The position numbers were made by a program, and so were the translations under genes. A DNA stretch of 5,841 nt. Source: Pseudomonadota bacterium. GTDB taxonomy: Bacteria; Pseudomonadota; Gammaproteobacteria; Burkholderiales; Methylophilaceae. Every line of letters begins with the position of its first letter. Positions within the stretch are counted from its first letter, which is position 1. Positions 1-5,435 of this stretch are shown here, in pieces. Under the pieces are notes generated by a model. The model was not told the origin of the DNA. It ran no database searches and saw only the letters and a list, made by a program, of their open reading frames with translations. The DNA is taken from assembly GCA_029549705.1 (NCBI GenBank), contig JAKPIR010000203.1, forward strand, positions 1 through 5,841, in the 5' to 3' direction.

Positions 1-629
1 TGAAGCTCTGCAAAACTGCCCACGGGTAGTTTCTCTGGAGATTCACCGTTACGTAGTCTATCCGCAGCGTTCATCAGTAGGCGTAGCGGTCGATTGATAC
101 GCATGGCAATCAGGTAGCCGCCAGCGAGCGAAAGTGCCAAAACTAATGCACCCCAGCCTAGCCACTGCCAAGGAAATGGTCGATCAACATGCACGCGCGG
201 AATGACCACCCAAAAGTCATCCAAGCCAATGTTAAAGCTGACCCAAAGGCCCTCTATACCATAGTGCCGTGTGGTGATAATGGTTTCTGTCCCTAATCTT
301 TCACGAATTTTTTCAGCAACCATGTTAATAAAAGGATCACTGGGTAACGGCTCGATTTCTTCCATGAAGTCGGCGTAATACACGCGCACACCTTCTTTAC
401 CGGTGATTTCAGAAAGTAGTGCCAAGCGCAGATTTTCTTGCGAGGCAATCAATGAAGCGCGGGTGTAATTCACCACAGTAACGGCCTGAAGCGCTGTAGC
501 TTCTGCGCGTGGTTTGCGCTCAAAATATTCAAATATTTGCAACGATGCAAACTGCCCGATTGCCAATAACACGGCAATGAGCAGCATGACTCTGGCAAGC
601 AGGGTTTTGGGTAGAAGTTGGACTGTCAA
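1..629 (-). CDS. envZ: EnvZ-like sensor histidine kinase, N-terminal part (runs off the window)
   Basis: This is the inner-membrane sensor kinase partner of the OmpR-type regulator lying 72 bp upstream on the same strand. Only 209 codons are visible. A first transmembrane helix spans about residues 12-30. A periplasmic domain of about 120 residues follows, then a second transmembrane helix at about 154-176. The start of a HAMP linker follows, with the 'INRPLRLLMNAADRLRNG' pattern at about 178-195. The His-box and ATPase domains lie beyond the edge. The chosen start is TTG: an in-frame TGA lies seven codons upstream, no ATG lies between, and the sequence from TTG (LTVQLLPKTLLARVMLLIAV) resembles the N-terminus of EnvZ-type kinases. 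No good Shine-Dalgarno is visible. The next ATG, residue 15, would cut into the first membrane helix. The family is clear from topology and context. In Betaproteobacteria the same pair is sometimes called RisS/RisA. Confidence 0.85.
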   Translation of the reverse strand, partial: MTVQLLPKTLLARVMLLIAVLLAIGQFASLQIFEYFERKPRAEATALQAVTVVNYTRASLIASQENLRLALLSEITGKEGVRVYYADFMEEIEPLPSDPFINMVAEKIRERLGTETIITTRHYGIEGLWVSFNIGLDDFWVVIPRVHVDRPFPWQWLGWGALVLALSLAGGYLIAMRINRPLRLLMNAADRLRNGESPEKLPVGSFAEL

Positions 630-701
630 TTTAAATAGGTGATGGGGTCAATGAAATTGGAGTTGTCTTAAATACAAACACGCTGCAAACATTAATGATG
701 C

Positions 702-1424
702 TTAATCAACTTCACCATCGGGGATAAATACATAACCAAAACCCCACATGGTTTGTAAATATCTCGGGTGTGCGGCATCCGGTTCGATTAGTTTCCGTAA
801 ACGGGATACTTGCACATCAATACTGCGGTCGAAAACGTCTAGCTCTCGCCCGCGAGCCAGTTGCATCAGTTTATCGCGCGAAAGCGGCTGACGCGGATGG
901 TCAACAAACACTTTTAGAAGCGCGAATTCGCCACTGGTAATCGTTACAGCCGCGCCATCTTTTGTTAATGAGCGGGTAGCAGGGTTGAACACGAATTCGC
1001 CAATGGTTACGCTATCGCTATTGAGTGCAGGGGCACTTGGTTGCAGGCGTTCATGCCTACGCAATACGGCATTGATGCGTGCCAGTAACTCGCGCGGATT
1101 AAATGGTTTTGGTAAGTAATCATCCGCACCCATTTCAAGCCCGATAATTCTATCTACTTCGTCGCCACGAGCGGTGAGCATGATGATGGGCAATAAAGTG
1201 CCGCTAGCGCGAATTCTGCGGCAAATAGACAAGCCATCTTCGCCTGGCAACATTAAATCAAGCACCAGTAAATCAATGGCTTCTACCGCCAGAATGGCAT
1301 CCATCTCTTTGGCATCTGACGCTACTTTAACGGTATATTCCTGCTCAGTGAGATAGCGCTGCAGCAGTTCACGTAGGCGCACATCGTCATCGACGACCAG
1401 GATTTTTTTATGTTGATCTGACAT
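702..1424 (-). CDS. ompR: OmpR-family two-component response regulator
   Basis: This is a cytoplasmic DNA-binding regulator phosphorylated by the adjacent sensor kinase. In enterobacteria the pair controls porins and osmotic or acid responses; the targets here are unknown. The 240 residues match the usual length. The receiver domain (about 7-122) has the acidic pocket D12-D14, phospho-acceptor D56 within 'VLDLMLPGEDGLSICRR', T84 and K106 (in 'PKPFNPRELLARI'). The C-terminal winged helix (about 139-236) has 'TSGEFALLK' at 163-171, 'PLSRDKLMQLARGRE' at 180-194, the recognition helix 'RSIDVQVSRLRKLIE' at 200-214 and 'GFGYVF' near the end. These blocks are nearly identical to E. coli OmpR, so the name is firmer than a generic family call. 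A weak GAGA ribosome site lies about 9 nt before the ATG. The kinase gene follows after 72 bp, so the two are probably one operon. Confidence 0.95.
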   Translation of the reverse strand: MSDQHKKILVVDDDVRLRELLQRYLTEQEYTVKVASDAKEMDAILAVEAIDLLVLDLMLPGEDGLSICRRIRASGTLLPIIMLTARGDEVDRIIGLEMGADDYLPKPFNPRELLARINAVLRRHERLQPSAPALNSDSVTIGEFVFNPATRSLTKDGAAVTITSGEFALLKVFVDHPRQPLSRDKLMQLARGRELDVFDRSIDVQVSRLRKLIEPDAAHPRYLQTMWGFGYVFIPDGEVD

Positions 1425-1485
1425 GGTGTTGTTCTCGCTAAATGTTGATAACTGACCAAAATGTTGCCACGAAATTAAGACGTAA

Positions 1486-1515
1486 AGTATATTGCGAAAG
1501 GTTGCTAAATGTAAG
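1486..1515 (-). promoter_or_regulatory. Possible sigma-70 promoter of ompR
   Basis: On the minus strand, CTTACA (1510-1515; 4 of 6 matches to TTGACA) and TATACT (1486-1491; 5 of 6 matches to TATAAT) are separated by 18 bp. The -10 lies about 61 bp upstream of the ompR start. AT-rich DNA yields such matches by chance, so this is only a candidate. Confidence 0.3.
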
Positions 1516-1688
1516 TAATTTTAGTGAATATCTTGGCTTAGCAAATATTAAAAGTGCGAAACTAATTTTTATCTAACCAGTCCATGGCACATAGCTTTTA
1601 AATTGATATGGACAATGCCGCGTTATAAGTTTTAATCTTATGACTGTTACAAATTATTACAATTTTTTCCTGACTGAAACAAATGATT

Positions 1689-1726
1689 AACAATAGCCAC
1701 TCATAGTATATGGTTATACTATTGTT
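1689..1726. repeat. Overlapping inverted repeats sharing one arm
   Basis: An 8-bp inverted repeat ATAGTATA (1703-1710) / TATACTAT (1715-1722) has a 4-nt loop. A second perfect 8-bp pair, AACAATAG (1689-1696) / CTATTGTT (1719-1726), encloses it and shares CTAT (1719-1722) with the inner pair. The two pairings therefore exclude each other in a single-stranded or RNA form. The element lies about 145 bp upstream of the EF-hand gene. It could be an operator, a leader-RNA structure or the core promoter area. Confidence 0.5.
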
Positions 1727-1780
1727 CTAAATTTTTCGGCAAGTTTACTTTTTTAACGGTTATTTAATTGCGTCAAATAA

Positions 1781-1845
1781 ACTTAATGCAAGTAAAACTT
1801 AATATGCAAGTAAAACTTAATATGCAAGTGAAACTTAAAATAAGT
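1781..1845. repeat. Four iterated ACTT-N5/7-AAGT dyads (about 18-bp tandem repeat)
   Basis: Units start at 1781, 1797, 1815 and 1833. Units two and three are near-identical 18-mers of the form ACTTAATATGCAAGT(A/G)AA. Unit one lacks two bases (AT), and unit four is diverged (ACTTAAAATAAGT). Each unit contains a small dyad ACTT...AAGT, at 1781-1793, 1797-1811, 1815-1829 and 1833-1845, with centres about 17-18 bp apart. The array ends 26 bp before the ATG of the EF-hand gene. It looks like an iterated protein-binding site or a slipped-strand tandem duplication in the 5' leader. Confidence 0.7.
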
Positions 1846-1871
1846 GCTACTCAATGTAGTTAAGCTTAAAT

Positions 1872-2513
1872 ATGGTCATGCTAAATCATTTTTCAATTAG
1901 TAAGTTTGCATGCGTTGCTGCCTGTATTTATTTAGGCTTGTCAAACTATGCAGTTGCGGCGGGTCGCGGTTATCTTTTGGCGGCGGATGATAGCCAAAGA
2001 CTCACGACTAATGATGATGTTTCGGCCAATGAAGGTTTGCAGCAAACCCTCAATTTAAATTTTAGCCCAGAAAATAGAGAAAAGTTACGCAGGGCGCTGG
2101 ATGATTATGCTCGTTCTGTTGACGAAAATCATGAGCAGATTGAAGCGCGCCGCAAGGCTATGCATGAGAGTATAGAGGCGCGGTTTTTAGATGCAGATAC
2201 CGATGGTGATGGCTCGGTAAACAGGCAAGAAGCCACCGAAAAACTCCCGCAAATTGCCCGGCATTTTAATCAGGTGGATTCTAATGAAGATGGCACTATT
2301 ACGATTGATGAGTTAGAAGAAGCCCAAGCGCGTATTTTAGAGCGTAGAAAAGCCGCTGAAATGGCTATTGAAGAAAAGAAGCTACAGGCCGCAGTAGAGG
2401 CCGTGGTGAATAAACAGTCGGAGACTACGCCAGCTAAACCAGTTGAGGCTATTCCGAGTAAGCATAAAGATACCAAACAAACCTCTGTTAATTTAAAAAA
2501 ACGCTCGTACTAA
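1872..2513 (+). CDS. Exported EF-hand domain protein with charged C-terminal helix
   Basis: This is a 213-residue predicted periplasmic or secreted calcium-binding protein of unknown function. A signal peptide covers about residues 1-29 (K11, hydrophobic 12-28, cleavage near 'AVA-A'). A helical charged stretch, about 65-105, precedes two EF-hand loops. Loop one has ligands D109, D111, D113, G114, V116 and E120. Loop two has D136, N138, D140, G141, I143 and E147. Both fit the 12-residue DxDxDG..I...E pattern. After loop two comes a Glu/Lys/Ala-rich probable coiled coil (about 148-180) and a Thr/Lys/Pro-rich tail ending KKRSY. The start could be M1 or M3; neither has a clear Shine-Dalgarno. The 5' region carries four tandem dyads. 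The next gene begins 69 bp downstream with no terminator between, so co-transcription is possible. Metal binding follows from the motif, while the biological role cannot be deduced. Confidence 0.88.
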   Translation: MVMLNHFSISKFACVAACIYLGLSNYAVAAGRGYLLAADDSQRLTTNDDVSANEGLQQTLNLNFSPENREKLRRALDDYARSVDENHEQIEARRKAMHESIEARFLDADTDGDGSVNRQEATEKLPQIARHFNQVDSNEDGTITIDELEEAQARILERRKAAEMAIEEKKLQAAVEAVVNKQSETTPAKPVEAIPSKHKDTKQTSVNLKKRSY

Positions 2514-2582
2514 CGCTAAACAGCAATTCTGCACCAAGTATTCACCGCAACTGAATTCACATTCAAATTATTGTAAATCCGT

Positions 2583-3776
2583 ATGGCTAAAGCCAATAAT
2601 GGCTTAATATTAACGCCTATGCCCCTCACTGTTTCAGTCGTTCAAAGTATAGCGCAGGTGAATGCTTGTGACTGGGATGCGCTGGCAGGTGATATGCCTT
2701 TACTCAGCCATGCATTTTTGCGTGCGCTGGAGCATTCAACATCTATTGGTGATGGCACGGGCTGGCAACCTTATTATTTGCTGGTTAAAGAAGACGCGCA
2801 GTTGGTTGGCGCTATGCCGCTTTTTATAAAAAGCCATTCGTATGGTGAATATGTGTTTGATTGGGCTTGGGCGGATGCGTACGCGCAAAATGGCTTGTCG
2901 TATTATCCAAAATTAGTATCTGCCATTCCATTTACCCCAGTAACCAGTGCAAGATTATTAAGTGCAAAAGTTGAAGTGCAAGTTTTGATGCTCGATGCGT
3001 TAGATAACATCATGCATCAACATCATTTGTCGTCTGCCCATGTGTTGTTTCCAGATGAAGAGTCTGCAGAAGTGCTGCACAAAGCGGGTTGGATGCAACG
3101 TCATGGTGTGCAGTTTAGATGGGAAAATCGGCGCTATCAAGATTTTGAAACATTTTTAAACACATTAAGCCACGATAAGCGTAAAAAAATTCATCAGGAG
3201 CGTAAAAAAGTGCAGGCTGCGGGTGTGGTTTGCCATGCAGTGTTAGGCCATGATATCTCAGAACAGCTTTGGGATTTTTTTTACACTTGCTACAGCAACA
3301 CTTATGCGGAGCATCATTCCACGCCTTATTTATCGCGTGCATTTTTTATAGAAATTGGCAAAACCATGCCGCAAAATATTGTGCTGATTGTGGCATCGCG
3401 CAATGATCAACCTATTGCTTGTGCTCTGAATTTTTACAATCAAAGCACGCTGTACGGCCGCTATTGGGGCGCAACGCAGTTTGTTTCAGGCCTGCATTTT
3501 GAGTTGTGCTATTACCAGGCGCAGCAATTTTGCATTGAACAAAATATCACTTATTTTGAAGGCGGTGCCCAGGGTGAGCATAAGCTCGCACGCGGGTTTG
3601 AGCCGCGCCCTACATGCTCATATCACCGCATAGCCCACGCTGAATTCGCCGAGGCGATAGCGCAATTTTTAGCGCGCGAGCAACAAAACATCACAGCCTA
3701 CACCAACGAGCTAGAAGAACGCGCGCCTTACAAAGCGGCAACTACCAGGCAATCGGCTTTCCATCATAAGCAATAA
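2583..3776 (+). CDS. FemAB-like / COG3146 (DUF482) GNAT-fold protein
   Basis: This 397-residue protein belongs to the FemAB_like family (PF04339, COG3146), annotated as 'peptidoglycan biosynthesis' or GNAT-fold acyltransferase, with no firmly established substrate. Family blocks are easy to see: 'LSHAFLRALE' at 41-50, 'GTGWQPYYLL' at 58-67, 'KSHSYGEYVFDWAWADAY' at 83-100, 'YYPKLVSAIPFTPVTSARLL' at 107-126, and the C-terminal hallmark 'EGGAQGEHKLARGFEP' at about 326-341. Length is normal for the family. No signal peptide or membrane helix is seen, so it should be cytoplasmic. The start is uncertain: ATG at 2583 gives 12 extra residues (MAKANNGLILTP), whereas ATG at 2619 gives an N-terminus (MPLTVSVVQSIAQV) closer to what relatives usually show. 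Neither has a clear ribosome site. The 3' end overlaps the convergent dehydrogenase gene by 35 bp. Confidence 0.9.
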   Translation: MAKANNGLILTPMPLTVSVVQSIAQVNACDWDALAGDMPLLSHAFLRALEHSTSIGDGTGWQPYYLLVKEDAQLVGAMPLFIKSHSYGEYVFDWAWADAYAQNGLSYYPKLVSAIPFTPVTSARLLSAKVEVQVLMLDALDNIMHQHHLSSAHVLFPDEESAEVLHKAGWMQRHGVQFRWENRRYQDFETFLNTLSHDKRKKIHQERKKVQAAGVVCHAVLGHDISEQLWDFFYTCYSNTYAEHHSTPYLSRAFFIEIGKTMPQNIVLIVASRNDQPIACALNFYNQSTLYGRYWGATQFVSGLHFELCYYQAQQFCIEQNITYFEGGAQGEHKLARGFEPRPTCSYHRIAHAEFAEAIAQFLAREQQNITAYTNELEERAPYKAATTRQSAFHHKQ

Positions 3777-4434
3777 AACGGCCTGAGTTGCTTAGGTTTA
3801 AACGGGTAATCACTTCACGCAAGCCGGTGGCACTGGTGTGGGCATCAATTAAACCATTGGGGCCGCCCATGTCGGTACGCACCCAGCCGGGGTGTAACGT
3901 CACCACGCTAATGCCATAAGGCTTGAGGTCAATCGCCAGGCTTTTCATGACCATATTCACTGCAGTTTTACTGCTGCGATACAGATAGCTCTCGCCACTG
4001 GTGTTGTCATCAATACTGCCCATTTTGCTACTGAGGGTAGCAATTTTTTTAAGCTGGCTTCTGGTGATATGCTGCACAAAAGCCTCTGCCATTTTCATGG
4101 GCGCCATGCTATTGACCTTGAAAGCGTTTGCCCAAAGTTGTTCATCAGTGTCACCAAAAGTGCTTTCAGGATACACGCCTGCGTTGTTAATCAGCACATC
4201 AATATTTTGCGATTTTAATGTGAGCGCCAGCGCATCAATCTGCTTAAAATCACTCACATCTAATGGCAATACATGCACGTTATCATGCTGCGTGGTGAGC
4301 GCCTGCAAAGCAATGGCAGATTGCGGATGTCGGCAACACGCCAATACTTGCCAGCCATCGGCCGCATATTGCCTGCTAAGTTCTAAACCAATGCCGCGGT
4401 TTGCCCCAGTAATTAACACAGTGTATTTCTGCAT
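3742..4434 (-). CDS. Short-chain dehydrogenase/reductase (SDR), C-factor/sniffer-like
   Basis: This is a classical NAD(P)-dependent SDR oxidoreductase of 230 residues and unknown substrate, probably cytoplasmic. Numbered from the chosen start, the Rossmann nucleotide motif is TGANRGIG (9-16), D59 is in 'PLDVSD' (adenine pocket), NNAG is at 83-86, and the catalytic set is N108, S135/S136 (in 'TLSSKMGSI'), Y152 and K156 (YRSSK). 'HPGWVRTDMGG' follows the active site. This last block and the NRGIG motif resemble the sniffer/C-factor branch of carbonyl reductases. The start at 4434 is preferred because GGAG (4441-4444) lies 6 nt upstream. An in-frame ATG at 4446 would add MELN, but that ATG overlaps the ribosome site and lacks its own. 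The gene follows the small EF-hand gene on the same strand, but a terminator stands between them. It converges with the FemAB-like gene and overlaps its end. Confidence 0.92.
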   Translation of the reverse strand: MQKYTVLITGANRGIGLELSRQYAADGWQVLACCRHPQSAIALQALTTQHDNVHVLPLDVSDFKQIDALALTLKSQNIDVLINNAGVYPESTFGDTDEQLWANAFKVNSMAPMKMAEAFVQHITRSQLKKIATLSSKMGSIDDNTSGESYLYRSSKTAVNMVMKSLAIDLKPYGISVVTLHPGWVRTDMGGPNGLIDAHTSATGLREVITRLNLSNSGRFIAYDGKPIAW

Positions 4435-4440
4435 ATTTAA

Positions 4441-4444
4441 CTCC
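4441..4444 (-). promoter_or_regulatory. Ribosome binding site that sets the SDR start
   Basis: GGAG on the minus strand stands 6 nt before the ATG at 4434. It supports that start over the ATG at 4446, which would place the ribosome site inside the coding sequence. Confidence 0.75.
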
Positions 4445-4477
4445 ATTTACATCAATCATGGGCGATTATGCGCGCCT

Positions 4478-4511
4478 TAAAAACAAAAAGCCACATGCTT
4501 AACATGTGGCT
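4478..4511 (-). terminator. Rho-independent terminator of the small EF-hand gene
   Basis: A perfect 9-bp stem AGCCACATG (4489-4497) / CATGTGGCT (4503-4511) has a 5-nt loop. Read on the minus strand, it is followed by TTTTTGTTTTTA. It lies 46 bp beyond the EF-hand stop and 43 bp before the dehydrogenase start, so the dehydrogenase probably needs its own promoter or read-through. The plus strand has no T-run after the stem. Confidence 0.88.
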
Positions 4512-4557
4512 TGCTTAGGCGCATAGCATTGCAAGCGGCAACTTGCCAGCTTAAGGT

Positions 4558-4869
4558 TTACTGATAAAGCTTTGCGTCGCCTTTTCTGTCACAATGCTTG
4601 CCCATTTTTTCTTTGCCGGCCGTGCGCTCAGCCTCGTCAATTTTACCATCGCTGTTGGCGTCCATCTTGCTAAACATCTTGTCCGCCATGGCCTGGTGAC
4701 CTGCCATAAATTCATCACGGCTGATTGCACCGTCTTTGTTGGTATCTGCATCCTGCATTTTGTGGTGGCGCGTACAGTGCTTGCTGCCGTCTTCGTGATG
4801 GTCTGCATACGAAAGCTGACTAAAACCCAAAGCGAGTGATATTGCTACAAAAAGTGCAGAGATTTTCAT
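4558..4869 (-). CDS. Small exported EF-hand protein, His-rich N-terminus
   Basis: This is a 103-residue predicted periplasmic metal-binding protein. The signal peptide is residues 1-22 (K2, hydrophobic 3-16, cleavage after 'SYA'). The mature N-terminus is His-rich (H24, H25, H31, H35, H36) and contains C32, with a second cysteine C93 near the C-terminus; these two could form a disulfide. EF-hand loop one has D42, N44, D46, G47, I49 and E53. Loop two has D70, N72, D74, G75, I77 and E81, with an extra acidic residue, D78, at loop position nine. AAGGA lies 6 nt before the ATG, a good ribosome site. The gene looks monocistronic: an ECF-like promoter candidate lies upstream and a strong terminator downstream. 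Calcium binding is the default inference. Lanthanide or other metal binding is possible but not shown. It might act as a calcium buffer or sensor in the periplasm. Confidence 0.9.
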   Translation of the reverse strand: MKISALFVAISLALGFSQLSYADHHEDGSKHCTRHHKMQDADTNKDGAISRDEFMAGHQAMADKMFSKMDANSDGKIDEAERTAGKEKMGKHCDRKGDAKLYQ

Positions 4870-4910
4870 TTTAATTCCTTCATAAAATTGATGTATTACG
4901 ATTACTCAAC

Positions 4911-4938
4911 ATAGACAAGCGAGTTAGGCAGGCGTTCC
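4911..4938 (-). promoter_or_regulatory. Possible ECF (RpoE-like) promoter of the small EF-hand gene
   Basis: On the minus strand, GGAACGC (4932-4938) and TCTAT (4911-4915) are separated by 16 bp. This resembles the sigma-E pattern GGAACTT-N16-TCTRA, with mismatches in the last two bases of the -35 and the last base of the -10. The -10 is 41 bp before the start codon, giving a plausible leader of about 35 nt. No good sigma-70 promoter was seen at the same place. Confidence 0.4.
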
Positions 4939-5224
4939 AAGCAACATGCATTTAAACATAAAAATTGAGACGCATTGTAGATTGAACCCTGATTTCTTTT
5001 AAAAAAAACGTCGCCATAATTGTATGTTTTTTAGCGAAAAAATACCTAAGAAAAAAGTGGATTCAAGCATTTTTTAACACATAACCTTTTTCGATGCTCT
5101 GTAAGCCTTTATATACAAGGCTCTCATGGCATAATTTTTTCCTCGGATAAAAATCGTGGTTTTTGAATCAGTTATCACGCACTGTTTTTGTCATTATCGC
5201 AAACGGCTCATTAGGTATTTTTAA

Positions 5225-5320
5225 GTAAAATCATGAGGTCATTTTACGTGTTGCGCATAGCGCAATAAATAAACCATTGCGTATGATTTGAATCATATAA
5301 ACACATCAATGTTGATGCGT
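5225..5320. repeat. Cluster of four inverted repeats upstream of pqqA
   Basis: The four are: GTAAAAT (5225-5231) / ATTTTAC (5241-5247), 7 bp with a 9-nt gap; TTGCGC (5251-5256) / GCGCAA (5260-5265), 6 bp with a 3-nt gap; TATGATT (5282-5288) / AATCATA (5291-5297), 7 bp with a 2-nt gap; and CATCAA (5304-5309) / TTGATG (5312-5317), 6 bp with a 2-nt gap, extendable past one mismatch to 5301-5320. The third overlaps a TATAAA (5296-5301) that could be a -10, and the last ends 12 bp before the pqqA ribosome site. They could be operators for a dimeric regulator or leader-RNA hairpins. Confidence 0.65.
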
Positions 5321-5343
5321 TTAAACCTAAAAGGAGAATAATC

Positions 5344-5415
5344 ATGTGGACAACACCAGTAGCAACAGAAATGCGTTTTGGCTTTGAAGTAACAATGTAC
5401 GTTTGCAACAAATAA
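5344..5415 (+). CDS. pqqA: PqqA, precursor peptide of pyrroloquinoline quinone
   Basis: This encodes the 23-residue ribosomal substrate MWTTPVATEMRFGFEVTMYVCNK. In PQQ biosynthesis the radical-SAM enzyme PqqE, with the peptide chaperone PqqD, joins Glu and Tyr of an E-x3-Y motif. The crosslinked residues are then excised and matured by PqqB, PqqC and a protease into PQQ, the cofactor of periplasmic methanol and glucose dehydrogenases. Here the pair is E15 and Y19 inside 'RFGFEVTMY', the hallmark of the family, and the N-terminal 'MWTTP' and overall length also fit. AGGAG (5332-5336) is 7 nt before the ATG, a strong ribosome site. No pqqB-E follows: a terminator begins 21 nt after the stop and a SulP transporter gene comes next. 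The gene is therefore monocistronic, and its partners must be elsewhere in the genome. It may be one of several pqqA copies. A cysteine at position 21 is unlike the textbook PqqA tails I know. Confidence 0.95.
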   Translation: MWTTPVATEMRFGFEVTMYVCNK

Positions 5416-5435
5416 TTGAGCCTTAAACGAATTTT

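Larger units (their letters stand above)
1425..1871. other. AT-rich divergent intergenic region between ompR and the EF-hand gene
   Basis: These 447 bp hold no convincing coding frame. The region must contain the ompR promoter reading left and the EF-hand gene promoter reading right. Besides the two repeat elements annotated separately, it has a 7-bp inverted repeat TTGCTAA (1502-1508) / TTAGCAA (1538-1544) that brackets the putative ompR -35 region and could be an operator. A TATACT hexamer at 1715-1720 could be a plus-strand -10, but it sits inside an inverted repeat and has no convincing -35 at 16-18 bp. Confidence 0.6.
4870..5343. other. AT-rich non-coding region between the EF-hand gene and pqqA
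   Basis: These 474 bp contain no supportable gene. From left to right they hold the leader and promoter candidate of the minus-strand EF-hand gene (4870-4940), then a very AT-rich stretch with long A and T runs (about 4960-5220). This includes a small hairpin AGCCTT (5104-5109) / AAGGCT (5117-5122). Next come four inverted repeats (5225-5320) leading into the pqqA ribosome site. The length and base composition suggest divergent regulatory DNA. Confidence 0.6.

Noticed and set aside
1174..1356. A 60-codon plus-strand frame
   Set aside because: It is antisense to ompR and has no independent support.
1781..1845. A minimal CRISPR array
   Set aside because: The units are contiguous, 16-18 bp long, and have no unique spacers between them; no cas gene is present.
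1914..1925. A lipobox V-A-A-C at residues 15-18 of the larger EF-hand protein
   Set aside because: The hydrophobic stretch before the cysteine is too short; a standard signal peptide cleaved near residue 29 fits better.
2270..2476. A 68-codon minus-strand frame
   Set aside because: It is antisense to the EF-hand and coiled-coil part of the 1872-2513 gene and low in complexity.
3115..3342. A 75-codon minus-strand frame
   Set aside because: It is antisense to the FemAB-like gene, rich in Cys and Lys from the reverse frame, and has no ribosome site of note.
4001..4480. A 159-codon plus-strand open frame
   Set aside because: It is antisense to the SDR gene, which has all the catalytic motifs; the plus-strand translation is Ser/Cys-rich and unlike a real protein.
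4531..4547. Small hairpins GGCAA-C-TTGCC and GCAAG/CTTGC just after the EF-hand stop
   Set aside because: They are short, overlap each other and lack a T-run; the real terminator is the 9-bp stem further on.
4594..4839. An 81-codon plus-strand frame and a minus-strand alternative frame at 4551-4808
   Set aside because: Both are shadows of the small EF-hand gene, whose signal peptide, EF loops and ribosome site fix the true frame.
5104..5122. Hairpin AGCCTT/AAGGCT as a terminator
   Set aside because: The stem is short and AT-rich, no T-run follows directly on either strand, and no gene ends nearby.
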